NCBI RefSeq assembly: GCF_018623035.1
Contig: NZ_CP076023.1
Coordinates: 496,001-560,000 of the forward strand
Origin: Cellulomonas dongxiuzhuiae
GTDB taxonomy: Bacteria; Actinomycetota; Actinomycetes; Actinomycetales; Cellulomonadaceae
Length of the DNA: 64,000 bases
Reading direction: 5' to 3'
The position numbers and the translations under genes were made by a program. Numbering within the stretch: position 1 is the first letter of the stretch; each line of letters starts with the position of its first letter. Below are positions 53,060-61,495 of the stretch, in pieces. The notes under the pieces are model-generated. The model was not told where the DNA came from, did no database searches, and saw only the letters and a list, made by a program, of their open reading frames with translations.

Positions 53060-56000
53060 CTACGGAACCTGGTCGTCCTTGACGGCTGCCACCTGCACGA
53101 TGAACGGCGCGGCGCCCCGTCGCACGTACCGGCCACGCCCGGGCGGGAACCGCTCGGCGTGCACGCGACCCACCAGCGGCCCCTCGGTGCGCTCGCCGGA
53201 CATGACGAGCGTCGACCCGCCGGTGTCCCTGATGGTCATGAGGGACTGCTGGTAGAGCGCGCGTCCGGCGCCGGCGACGGGCCGGGTGACGACGAGGTGG
53301 AGCTTGAGGTCACGCGCGGCGGGCAGGTGCGCGAACAGCGGCTCGAGCGGGTCGTTGCCGCCGGCGGCGACGACGTCGTGGTCGTCCACGAGCAGCACGA
53401 TCCGGGGTTCGCGGGCGCGGGTCGCCGCGTCACGGCCGGGCCGCTTGGCCAGTTCCGCGGCGATCGACGTGGCCAGCGCGCGGGCGTTGGCGGTGGTGCG
53501 GGCGTGGGCGGCGAGGTAGTCCTCGCCGATGACCTCCGGCACCTGGCCACGCACGTCGACGACCGCGATGGTCACCTCGTCGGCGGTGTACCGGTCCTGC
53601 AGCCCGGCGGCGATGGTGCGCAGCAGCGTCGTCTTGCCGCACCGGGCGTCGCCGAGGACGAGCAGGTGCTGGTCCTCGCCGAGCAGGTCCCACAGCGCGG
53701 CGTCCATGGTGTCCTGCCGCAGGCCGATGGGGACCGTGTCGGGCTCGTCGAACCGGTCGGGCAGGTCGGCGGCGTCCACGTGCGTGGGCAGCAGGCGGAT
53801 CGGGGCTGCGGCGGGACCGGACCAGGCCGCGGCGGCACGCCCCGCCAGCTGCTCGAGCTCGGCGCCGACCTCGTCGTCCGGAACCACGTCGAGCACGGGC
53901 AGCGAGACCTGCGCGAAGCGCCGGTCGTCGAGCAGGGCACGGCCGGGGGTGTCGGTCGAGATCGTCGCGGACAGCTTGCGGTCGATGCTGGACTCGGCGG
54001 GGTCGTTGAGCCGCAGCTCGACGCGGGTCCCGATGAGCGACTGGTGGGCCATCCGCAGGTCGCTCCACCGCGTCAGGCCGAGCACGAGGTGCAGGCCGAA
54101 GGACGCCGCGCGGGTCATGGCGGCGGTGAAGGCGTCCTCGAGCTCGGGGAAGTCGGTGCGCAGCTGGCCGTATCCGTCGACGAGCACGACGACGTCGGCG
54201 GCCGCCAGCTCGGGTACCCCGCCGCGGGCGTGCAGCGCCCGCAGGTGGGCCACGGAGTCGATGCCGCGGTCCCGGAAGACGGCCTCGCGGACGGCGATCA
54301 TCGCGCTGAGCTCCTCGACGAGCCGCACGAGCCGCTCCCGGTGGGCGCGGGTCGCGACGCCACCCACGTGCGGGAAGGCCTCGATGCGCGCGAGGCCGCC
54401 GCCGGTGAGGTCCATGCCGTAGACGGCGACCTGCCGGGGGTTCGAGGTGAGCGCGAGCGAGACGGCCAGGGTCCGCAGCACCGTGGTCCGGCCGGACTGT
54501 GGTGCGCCGATGACGGCCACGTGCCCGCCGGAGCGGGTCAGGTCGAGCTGCCATGGCTCCTGGGTCTGCTGGGCGGGGTCGTCGACCAGGCCCATGACGG
54601 CCGACAGCCCACCCCCGGGCTGCTCGCCGCGGCGCACGAGTGAGCCGAGCGCGAGGCGGTCCGGCAGCGGGGGCAGCCACACCGGGCGGACGGCGCGTTC
54701 GGGTGTGCGCAGTCGGCGCACGACCTCACCGACGAGGGTGGGGCCGCGGTCGTCGCCGCGGGTGGCGGTGCGCGGGCGCCGGTCGGCGCGCAGCCCGTTG
54801 TACGTCGGCAGCGCCAGCACGGAGCGCTGGTCGTCGACGGGCGCCTCCTCGGCCCGCCCGGCGGGTCCCGAGACGTACCCGGACCGGAACCGGGTGTAGA
54901 CGGTCGTGTCGACCTTGAGGTACCCGTAGCCGGGCAGCGCGGGCAGCCGGTACGCGTCCGGGGTGGACAGGACGACCTGGGACTCGGCCTCGCTGAACGT
55001 GCGCAGCCCCAGCCGGTAGGACAGGTACGTGTCCAGGCCGCGCAGCTTGCCGGCCTCGACGCGCTGGCTGGACAGCAGCAGGTGCACCCCGATGGAGCGG
55101 CCGATGCGCCCGATCTGCAGGAACAGGTCGACGAACTCCGGTTCGGCGGTCAGCAGCTCGCCGAACTCGTCGATGACGACGAACAGGTGCGGCATCGCCG
55201 GCAGGTCGGGGCGCTCGGTGGCGCGCAGCCGCCGGTACGCCGTGATCGAGGGCAGGGAGCCGGCGTCCTTGAGCATCCGCTGCCGGCGCACGACCTCGCC
55301 GGCGATCGAGGCGCGCGCCCGGGTCGTCAGCTGCGGGTCGTCGGCGAGGTTGTCGATGAGGCCGGCCAGGTGCGGCAGCGGGGCGAGGGGGGCGAACGCC
55401 GCACCGCCCTTGTAGTCGACGAGGATCATCGCGAGGTCCTCGGGCGGGTGCGTGAGCGCCAGCGCGAGCAGCAGCGTGCGCAGCATCTCGGACTTGCCGG
55501 ACCCGGTGGCCCCGACGCAGATGCCGTGCGGGCCCATGCCGAGCTGGGCCGACTCCTTGAGGTCGAGGTGGACAGGTGTACCGCTGTCGTCCCACGCGAA
55601 GGGCACGCGCAGGAAGTCCGCGTCCGCACGCGAGGACCACGACGCGGCCGGGTCGAGGGTCGCCGGCCCGTCGATGCCGAGCAGGTCGTGCACCGACGGC
55701 GTGCGGTCGTCCTCCTCGTCGGGGGCGGTCACCTGCCCGGTCCGCAGGGCCGCCAGACCGCGCGCGAGCGCGGCGAACACCGGTGCGGTCAGCCCGTCGG
55801 CGTCGAACCGCTGCTCCCGGGCGGCCGGGGTGCCAGGCGCGGTCTGAAGCACGGCACCCTCCTCGTCGAGGACGATCCGCACGTCGACGTCGTCCGGCTC
55901 CTGCAGCCGGTCGTCGAGCAGGTGGACGACCACGACGCCCAGCGCGCGGTGGTCGGCGCTCGGAACGGCCAGGCGCTGCGCCCGTCGGCCGTGGTCGTCG

Positions 56001-56971
56001 GACACGACGACGAGCCGGCCGGACGGCACGACCTGCCCGCCGGTGCGGCTCGCGGCGCGGGCGTGCGTGAGGCGCTGGCCGAGCGCCCCCGACAGGAGGC
56101 GTGACAGGTCCGCGAGGTCGGGTGCCACGCGGCGGGCGGGCACGGGACCGTCGAACAGGTCGGGGTCCGCAACGTGGGGCAGCAGGTCCAGGCCCCGCCA
56201 GTCGGGTGCGTGCTGCTCGGGGTACGCAGCGGCGAGTTGCACGTCCTCGGGGGAGTGCGCAGCCGCCAGATGCAGCAGCAGTGCGCGGACCAGCGGCACG
56301 GTGCGCTCGCGGTCGCCGACGACGGCGACGACGCCGGCGGCGCGCAGGTCCGCGGTCACCGGCATCTGCGGCACGTGCGCGTACTGCTCGACGAGCAGCT
56401 CCACCTCGGTCGCCATGTGCGGGTCGTGCGGGCTGACGGGGGACTCCGGCGGGGGCACGACGAGGTCGAACCACGGCACCGCACCGGTCCCGACGCGCAC
56501 GGTCAGGAAGTCGGCGTCCCGGCGTCGGCGCTCCCACACGCGCGCGGGGTCGCGCACCAGGTCGCCGAGGGCCGCCGGGTCGGGGTGGACGGTGAGCGCC
56601 TGGACGCGGGCGTGCGCGGCGTCGGCGGTGAGGTCCCCGCGCACTCGCTCGAGGTAGTCGAGGTAGGCCTCGCGACGAGCGCGCGCGGTGCGGGCGGCCC
56701 GGCCCCGGGCGGTGAGGGCGAACCCGATGCCGCCGATGATCGCGACGACGAACACGAGGGCGGCCACGACGAGGAACAGCGGCTGCCCGTTGCGCAGCAC
56801 GACCATCATGACGACCGATGACATCGCCCCGATGACGGGCAGCAGGAACTGCAGGGGCGTGCGCGAGCCCTGGTCGTCCTCGGACGCCGGTGGCGCCGCC
56901 AGCGTCCTGGGCTCGGGGCGGGTGGCCGGCGTCGTGGAGCGTGTGGGGCGGTGGACGACGGTGACGGTCAT
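53060..56971 (-). CDS. eccC: EccC: FtsK/SpoIIIE-type ATPase of a type VII secretion system
   Basis: The 1303-residue protein has two N-terminal membrane helices (about residues 38-85), a DUF region, and three FtsK/SpoIIIE ATPase modules. Module 1 has Walker A GATGSGKSEML (near 487) and Walker B LFVVIDEFGELL; module 2 has GAPQSGRTTVLR (near 820, Arg replacing the P-loop Lys); module 3 has GDARCGKTTLLR (near 1107). It recognises substrate tails and powers export. The ATG at 56971 overlaps the upstream stop as ATGA. It is the last gene of the minus-strand T7SS arm. The modified module 2 agrees with degenerate later modules in other EccC proteins. Confidence 0.95.
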   Translation of the reverse strand: MTVTVVHRPTRSTTPATRPEPRTLAAPPASEDDQGSRTPLQFLLPVIGAMSSVVMMVVLRNGQPLFLVVAALVFVVAIIGGIGFALTARGRAARTARARREAYLDYLERVRGDLTADAAHARVQALTVHPDPAALGDLVRDPARVWERRRRDADFLTVRVGTGAVPWFDLVVPPPESPVSPHDPHMATEVELLVEQYAHVPQMPVTADLRAAGVVAVVGDRERTVPLVRALLLHLAAAHSPEDVQLAAAYPEQHAPDWRGLDLLPHVADPDLFDGPVPARRVAPDLADLSRLLSGALGQRLTHARAASRTGGQVVPSGRLVVVSDDHGRRAQRLAVPSADHRALGVVVVHLLDDRLQEPDDVDVRIVLDEEGAVLQTAPGTPAAREQRFDADGLTAPVFAALARGLAALRTGQVTAPDEEDDRTPSVHDLLGIDGPATLDPAASWSSRADADFLRVPFAWDDSGTPVHLDLKESAQLGMGPHGICVGATGSGKSEMLRTLLLALALTHPPEDLAMILVDYKGGAAFAPLAPLPHLAGLIDNLADDPQLTTRARASIAGEVVRRQRMLKDAGSLPSITAYRRLRATERPDLPAMPHLFVVIDEFGELLTAEPEFVDLFLQIGRIGRSIGVHLLLSSQRVEAGKLRGLDTYLSYRLGLRTFSEAESQVVLSTPDAYRLPALPGYGYLKVDTTVYTRFRSGYVSGPAGRAEEAPVDDQRSVLALPTYNGLRADRRPRTATRGDDRGPTLVGEVVRRLRTPERAVRPVWLPPLPDRLALGSLVRRGEQPGGGLSAVMGLVDDPAQQTQEPWQLDLTRSGGHVAVIGAPQSGRTTVLRTLAVSLALTSNPRQVAVYGMDLTGGGLARIEAFPHVGGVATRAHRERLVRLVEELSAMIAVREAVFRDRGIDSVAHLRALHARGGVPELAAADVVVLVDGYGQLRTDFPELEDAFTAAMTRAASFGLHLVLGLTRWSDLRMAHQSLIGTRVELRLNDPAESSIDRKLSATISTDTPGRALLDDRRFAQVSLPVLDVVPDDEVGAELEQLAGRAAAAWSGPAAAPIRLLPTHVDAADLPDRFDEPDTVPIGLRQDTMDAALWDLLGEDQHLLVLGDARCGKTTLLRTIAAGLQDRYTADEVTIAVVDVRGQVPEVIGEDYLAAHARTTANARALATSIAAELAKRPGRDAATRAREPRIVLLVDDHDVVAAGGNDPLEPLFAHLPAARDLKLHLVVTRPVAGAGRALYQQSLMTIRDTGGSTLVMSGERTEGPLVGRVHAERFPPGRGRYVRRGAAPFIVQVAAVKDDQVP

Positions 56972-57831
56972 GACGCCACCCGCCGTCCGGTGCGCGCGGC
57001 GCCGTCCGTGGCAGCGGCACCCGGGACGGTGCGCCCGCCCTGCGAGGCGGCGAGGACGGCAGCGGCCAGCCGCAGCGCCGCGCGCGTGGTCGCCGGCCGC
57101 AGGCTCCGGGCCGGGACCGGCTGCGGCGCGTCGTGCGCCCGGTCGTGCGGCACCACGACGACCGGGAGCGGGGAGATCCGCACGGCGGTCGCGCACCAGG
57201 CCGGTGCGCGCCTGGCCGTCGCGTCGACGGCCAGCACGACCGGCAAGCCTGCGGCCGCGAACCCGGAGGCCAGGTCCACCCCCTGCTGCCACCCGCGGCG
57301 GTCCGCCTCGGCCACCACGCAGACCACCGAGGCCGTCGCGGCGACCGGCCCGGCGGCCCGGGCCGTGCGTGCACCGTGGTCGGTCACCACGACGTCGAAG
57401 AACCGGCTCACCGGCCCGACGGCGGCCTGCCAGGTGCGGTCGGGTGCGGTGCCGTCCTCCGTGAGGTCCAGGCAGTGCACGCCGCCCGGGGTGCGCACCA
57501 GCCCGGCGACGGCGTCCGCCCCGCTCTGGGCGGCGCGCCGAGCGGCGTGCTGCGCGGGCGTGCTGCGTGCGGGTTCGGTGCAGCCCGCGTGCCACAGCAC
57601 GGACCGGCCCCCCGCCGACGCGTCGACGGCCAGCACGCGCCCGGGGCGGCGGGCTGCCAGCGTCGCGGCCAGCAGCCCCGCGACGACCGAACACCCGACT
57701 CCGCTGCCGGTGCCGACGACGCCGACGCGGGTCGACAGCGGCAGCGGCGCGCGGACCGCCGCGTCGAGCGCGAGGAGCTCGTCGACCCGGTCCGGCACGG
57801 CCCCGGCGACGAGGTGCGCGAGCGCCCCCAT
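56968..57831 (-). CDS. MinD/ParA-like protein of the T7SS locus with a degraded P-loop
   Basis: This 287-residue protein is built like a MinD/SIMIBI P-loop ATPase: VGVVGTGSGVGCSVVAGLLA (near residues 36-55), VLAVDASAGGRSVLWHAG, FDVVVTDHG, then VCVVAEADRRGWQQGVDL. Both Walker A lysines expected of the KGGxGKT-type motif are missing (Cys in place of the phosphate-binding Lys, Thr/Gly earlier), so ATP hydrolysis is doubtful. The start overlaps the EccD stop as TGATG and the stop overlaps the EccC start as ATGA. It may be a structural or regulatory partner of the ATPase. A poorly conserved N-terminus would be added if the ORF began further upstream. Confidence 0.75.
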   Translation of the reverse strand: MGALAHLVAGAVPDRVDELLALDAAVRAPLPLSTRVGVVGTGSGVGCSVVAGLLAATLAARRPGRVLAVDASAGGRSVLWHAGCTEPARSTPAQHAARRAAQSGADAVAGLVRTPGGVHCLDLTEDGTAPDRTWQAAVGPVSRFFDVVVTDHGARTARAAGPVAATASVVCVVAEADRRGWQQGVDLASGFAAAGLPVVLAVDATARRAPAWCATAVRISPLPVVVVPHDRAHDAPQPVPARSLRPATTRAALRLAAAVLAASQGGRTVPGAAATDGAARTGRRVAS

Positions 57832-59135
57832 CAGAACGTGTCCAGCAGGTCGGAGAACACACCGAGCTGGGCCAGCAGCAGCGGGACCGTCGCGACGGCG
57901 GCGAGCAGCTCGACGACGGACGCGGCCCGGCGCAGCCGGGCCGCCGTCGGCCCGGTGACATGGACGGTCACGGCGGCTGCCGCGGCCAGCGCGGTCGCGG
58001 ACGCGACCATCGCGACCGTCCCGGGGGCCCGCTCGGCCCAGGTCAGCGCCCAGCCGACCGCGACGACCGCCGCGGCGGCCCACAGCGCGACGCGCTGGGG
58101 CACCAGCGGCATGACGCGGACCCGCAGCACCACCAGCAGCGCGACCGCGCCGGCCAACGCCGCCGACCACGGATCACCCTGTGCGACCAGCACCCACCCG
58201 ACGACTCCCGTGACCGCGCACGTGGCGACGGTCGACCAGGTCAGCGCGGCGTACGTGTCCTCGACCGCGCGCCGCACCCGCGCACGGCTGGGGCGCTCAC
58301 CGGCGACGGCGCGGTCGTCGAGCCCGTTGAGACCGCTGACGCTCATCGCGACGCCCGGCAGCAGGCCGAGCATCAGCGCGCCCAGCACGGCGGTGGCCCC
58401 GGCGGCGCCCGTGGCTCCGACGACCGGCACGAGCAGGAGGGGGCACGCGGCCAGCAGCACACCCACGCCGGCACCCGCGGCCGCCGCTGCCCGTCGCGTG
58501 CCGGCACCGGCGACCAGTGCGAGCACCGCACCGACCCCGACGAGGGCGAGCAGCACGGTGGACCCCGGCACGTCCGGCGCCCACGCGCCCGCCACGGCGG
58601 GCGCCGCCGAGACGACGCCGCCTGCCGCGGCGGCGCCGACCACCACGCCGGCGGCCTGGCGCCACCGGGCGAGGCCCGCGGCGACGACGCCCGCAGCCAG
58701 AGCGCCCGCGCCGACCCCGACCGGGTCGATCGCGGTCCCGAGCGCAGTGGTGCCCGCGGCCCAGCCGGCCACGCCCGCCAGCGCCGCCGCCACCGCCTGC
58801 GCCCAGGCCGGGCGCCACCGGTCGGGCCGGGTCCCCAGCGTGGCGGCGACGACGTCCGTGACGTCGGCGACCTCGGGCGGCGGGGGCGCCTGGTCGACGC
58901 GCACGACGCGCAGCAGCGCGCCCTGGGCGACGGCCTGCTCGCCGAGGGACAGGGACGGGTCGATCTGCTCGCCGAGCAGCGTGACGAGCGTGGCGGGGTG
59001 CGCGCGGGCGGTGCGGTCCTCGGCGAGCAGGTCCAGCAGGTCGGGCAGCAGCCCGGCGACCGGCTCGTCGTCGGGCACGACGACCTGCGCCCTGCGGGCC
59101 GCTCCCTGCACCGTCAGACGGGTCCAGCCGCTCAC
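57831..59135 (-). CDS. eccD: EccD: ubiquitin-like domain plus multi-helix membrane core of T7SS
   Basis: The 434-residue protein has an N-terminal YukD/ubiquitin-like domain (residues 1-75, WTRLTVQGAARRAQVVVPD) and then about eleven membrane helices that form the T7SS pore-associated core. Seen: VRVDQAPPPPEVADV as a linker, LMLGLLPGVAMSVSGLNGLDD and repeated Ala/Val-rich helices. The GTG at 59135 overlaps the upstream stop as GTGA. It completes the core with EccC; EccB, EccE and mycosin are not seen in this window and may lie beyond its right edge. Confidence 0.9.
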   Translation of the reverse strand: MSGWTRLTVQGAARRAQVVVPDDEPVAGLLPDLLDLLAEDRTARAHPATLVTLLGEQIDPSLSLGEQAVAQGALLRVVRVDQAPPPPEVADVTDVVAATLGTRPDRWRPAWAQAVAAALAGVAGWAAGTTALGTAIDPVGVGAGALAAGVVAAGLARWRQAAGVVVGAAAAGGVVSAAPAVAGAWAPDVPGSTVLLALVGVGAVLALVAGAGTRRAAAAAGAGVGVLLAACPLLLVPVVGATGAAGATAVLGALMLGLLPGVAMSVSGLNGLDDRAVAGERPSRARVRRAVEDTYAALTWSTVATCAVTGVVGWVLVAQGDPWSAALAGAVALLVVLRVRVMPLVPQRVALWAAAAVVAVGWALTWAERAPGTVAMVASATALAAAAAVTVHVTGPTAARLRRAASVVELLAAVATVPLLLAQLGVFSDLLDTF

Positions 59136-59641
59136 CGGTCCTCCTCCACCACGCGCATCGTCGACGGGTCGACCGTCACCCCGCTGGCGGGGTCGGTCAG
59201 GTGCCCACTGCCGGGGTCGATGAACCACCCGGTGCGCGGGTCGAGCAGCCGTCCGTCAGGGCTGCGCACGTACCCCGTGGCCTCGTCCACCTCGAACCCG
59301 GTGCGCGGGTCGACCAGGTGCCCGGTGCGGGCGTCACGCAGGAAGCCGGTCCCGGGCTCGGCCACGAGGTCCTCGCTCTCGGGCAGGGGGTTGGCGGCCA
59401 TGGCCGCGGTCAGGGACTCCACGGCCTGGTTCTGACGCCGCTGGTCGAGAAGGTCCACGACGAACGAGAACCCCAGGCAGCCCACGCACACCACGGCCGC
59501 GAGCACGACCGACCCGACGAAGCGGCCGGCGTTCGTGGGGGCCTTGCGGCGGGCATCGAGCGTGCCGAACAGCACCGCGGAGGCGACCCGGTCGCGGTGC
59601 GTGCGTGTGGACTCCAGGAGCACCTGGTCGCGGTCGATCAC
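59132..59641 (-). CDS. Single-pass membrane protein with nine tandem octapeptide repeats, T7SS locus
   Basis: The 169-residue protein has a 42-residue cytoplasmic N-terminus, a membrane helix at 43-65 and a C-terminal part of repeats. From residue 95 to 165 there are nine tandem units near DPxTGxxV (EPGTGFLR, DARTGHLV, DPRTGFEV, DEATGYVR, a seven-residue SPDGRLL, DPRTGWFI, DPGSGHLT, DPASGVTV, DPSTMRVV). The unit resembles plectin-like DPxTG repeats and should form a beta solenoid or hairpin stack outside the membrane. It is coupled to its neighbours by GTGA overlaps, so it belongs to the secretion apparatus. I know no described T7SS part of this kind. Confidence 0.8.
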   Translation of the reverse strand: MIDRDQVLLESTRTHRDRVASAVLFGTLDARRKAPTNAGRFVGSVVLAAVVCVGCLGFSFVVDLLDQRRQNQAVESLTAAMAANPLPESEDLVAEPGTGFLRDARTGHLVDPRTGFEVDEATGYVRSPDGRLLDPRTGWFIDPGSGHLTDPASGVTVDPSTMRVVEEDR

Positions 59642-60417
59642 GGCGCACCCGCCGCGTCGGTGACGACGAGCACACGGTCCCCGACCGCCAGCCGGGAGCC
59701 GACCGGTACGACGACCGCGACGCGGGGCGTCAGCACCTGCTGACCTGTTCCCGGCAGCGCGACGGCGGTGCCGTTCGCCGACCCGAGGTCCGTGACCTCG
59801 AGACCGTCGGGGTGCGGTGCGACCGCGACGTGGTTGCGGGAGAGCGTGCGGCTGAGGTCGGTGAGGGCCACCGGTGTCCATGCCCCGCTGGGGTCGGCCG
59901 GGCGCCGCCCGAGGACGACCGGCGCGGAGACGTCGATGCGCTGCCCGTCGTCGGTCACCAGCAGCGTCGTGCGCGCCCGAGAGCCACCCGGCGCCCAGGC
60001 CGAGCCGGGATCGAAGGGCACTGGCGCGACGTGCGGGCCTGCGACGATCGCCAAGGGGTCACGCCCGGCGCGCAGGTCCGCGGTGAGCGCCCGGCCCGTC
60101 AGCAGGCGACCGAGCGTCGGAGGCACGCCTGTCGCCGGGTCCACCGTGCGCAGGCCCAGCAGCCGATGGGCCGGGCTGCTGCCCGCTCGCAGCAGCGTGG
60201 TACCCACGCCGATCACGCCCGCTGCGGCCACCGCCACGCCCCACACCGCAGCCCCGGTCGCCGGCAGCGCGGCGATCGCGGCGACGAGCACCACGTCGAG
60301 CATCGGCCAGGCGCGTCGGGTGCCCTGCACGGGTGCCACGTGCCGCGGGTCGGCAGCCTGCCCGGCCGAACGGTGGCTCCCCGTCGGCGGTGCGGCCACG
60401 GGTGCCGCGGCGCTCAT
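59638..60417 (-). CDS. FHA-domain protein with RDD-like membrane part, T7SS locus
   Basis: The 259-residue protein has a Pro/Ala-rich N-terminus, two hydrophobic helices with an RDD-like linker (residues 40-105, SPAHRLLGLRTVDPATGVPP) and a C-terminal FHA domain (about 150-250). FHA features are VVLGRRP, LSRTLSRNHVAV and the loop DLGSANGTAVALPG, the phosphothreonine-binding surface. FHA partners are common in T7SS clusters and link the machine to Ser/Thr kinase signalling; the soluble kinase encoded at 43.4-44.3 kb is a possible but distant source. ATG 60417 overlaps the upstream stop as ATGA. Confidence 0.88.
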   Translation of the reverse strand: MSAAAPVAAPPTGSHRSAGQAADPRHVAPVQGTRRAWPMLDVVLVAAIAALPATGAAVWGVAVAAAGVIGVGTTLLRAGSSPAHRLLGLRTVDPATGVPPTLGRLLTGRALTADLRAGRDPLAIVAGPHVAPVPFDPGSAWAPGGSRARTTLLVTDDGQRIDVSAPVVLGRRPADPSGAWTPVALTDLSRTLSRNHVAVAPHPDGLEVTDLGSANGTAVALPGTGQQVLTPRVAVVVPVGSRLAVGDRVLVVTDAAGAP

Positions 60418-60965
60418 GCCCGGCGCGGGCCGGGCGGACCGACCAGCTGCATGATCACCGCGAGGTGCTCCCACAGCCCGCCGCGGTCCAGGTGAGCGGG
60501 GTCGGGGCTGCCACCGAGGCCCAGCAGCGGCACATACCCGAAGCACTCATCGATCCCCGGCATGCCGAGGCGGTCGACCGCCTGCGTGTACGGAGGGCGC
60601 TCGAGGATCTCGTCGAGGAACTCCTCGCGCTGGACGTCACCCAGGAGCATTCCGGCGTCGAAGTGCAGGACGTCGATGACGCCCCAGCGGAACCGGGCGA
60701 TGTGGAACATCGGCTCGATCCACAGCACGAGATCCGCCAGCGCCGTGGCCATCACCGGCACGGTCCCGTCGGGTATGCCCAGGACGCCGTCGAGCATCTG
60801 CGTCGCGTGGTCGGGGTCCAGCAGGCGGACGTAGCCGTCACCCGCGAGGCCGGCGCCGTGCTCACGCCAGGCCGTCAGCACGGGGTCCGGTACGCGTCCG
60901 GCGTACCTGTCGACCGCCTCGTCGGCGATCGGTGTGACGGTCGTGAACTGCGTGAACGTCGCCAT
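60414..60965 (-). CDS. GAD-like / DUF1851 (Tdi1-type) protein in the T7SS operon
   Basis: The 183-residue soluble protein has a GAD-like domain (residues 10-95, AVDRYAGRVPDPVLTAWREHG and GDGYVRLLDPDHATQMLDGVLG) and a C-terminal DUF1851 (DECFGYVPLLGLGGSPDP, HLAVIMQLVGPP). In proteobacteria this architecture includes immunity proteins (Tdi1) of T6SS DNase effectors. Here it is the first gene of the T7SS minus arm, before an FHA protein, so it may be an immunity protein for a T7SS effector or a house protein of the machine. ATG 60965 has AGGAGCAG as ribosome site. Confidence 0.8.
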   Translation of the reverse strand: MATFTQFTTVTPIADEAVDRYAGRVPDPVLTAWREHGAGLAGDGYVRLLDPDHATQMLDGVLGIPDGTVPVMATALADLVLWIEPMFHIARFRWGVIDVLHFDAGMLLGDVQREEFLDEILERPPYTQAVDRLGMPGIDECFGYVPLLGLGGSPDPAHLDRGGLWEHLAVIMQLVGPPGPRRA

Positions 60966-61136
60966 CTGCTCCTCCGTCGCTCCTGCCCCGCCCGACCGTA
61001 CCCCGCAGGCGGGATGCCTGGAATGCTCGTTAGGCCGAATGATCCACAACCCTGGCGGCTGTGGGCGGCTCGCTCTACTCTCGGGGACGAAACGGACGTT
61101 CTGGGGCCCGTACGCGGCCGGGAGGGCAGGGGGCGC
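60966..61136. promoter_or_regulatory. Divergent control region of the two T7SS arms
   Basis: This 171-base region separates the minus arm from the plus arm. It contains CCGCAGGCGGG (inverted repeat CCCGCAGGCGGG near 61001-61013), a relatively AT-rich stretch GAATGATCCACAACCC near 61038-61053, and a GGGAGGGCAGGGG site before the ATG at 61137. One shared regulator of both arms is plausible; specific promoter hexamers cannot be fixed. Confidence 0.45.
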
Positions 61137-61481
61137 ATGAAGTTCGCCATGGAGGCCGACGCACTGCAGGTGCTGGGCCGTAAGACCTCGAGCGAGTCGG
61201 ACGACCTCGCGCAGCTCGTGCGCAACCTCATGGAGGCGGCCGAGCCGCTGGAGGGCACGTTCAACGGCACCGCCAAGGCGGCGTTCAACTCCTTCAAGGG
61301 CCGCACGGACGAGATCGCCTCGATCCTGTCGAACGCGCTGGTCGGGATCACCGAGTCGATCGCCGGGCAGAACCTCGCGTTCGTCACGGCGGCCGACGAG
61401 GGGGCCGACACGCACCACTCGGCCGAGGGCGCGGCGAACTTCGCCGGCGCCGACACCACCAAGTTCGCCCCGCGCGGCTGA
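61137..61481 (+). CDS. WXG100-like secreted protein, T7SS
   Basis: The 114-residue protein is alpha-helical in hairpin pattern. At the turn expected to read W-x-G it has F42-N43-G44 (TFNGTAKAAFNSFKGR), with the surrounding GxAKxAF and long second helix of the ESAT-6 family. No signal peptide is present, as usual for this family. The C-terminal tail (from residue 90) is flexible and ends with KFAPRG; a YxxxD/E export tag is not obvious. It is followed 14 bases later by the second small helical protein, probably its partner. SD GGGAGGGCAGGGG. Confidence 0.78.
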   Translation: MKFAMEADALQVLGRKTSSESDDLAQLVRNLMEAAEPLEGTFNGTAKAAFNSFKGRTDEIASILSNALVGITESIAGQNLAFVTAADEGADTHHSAEGAANFAGADTTKFAPRG

Positions 61482-61495
61482 GGAAGGGGACCTCC

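Noticed and set aside
52821-53255. 144-residue plus-strand frame next to tRNA-Arg
   Set aside because: Overlaps the eccC coding region, and its composition after position 53060 follows the shadow of EccC; no start site or family.
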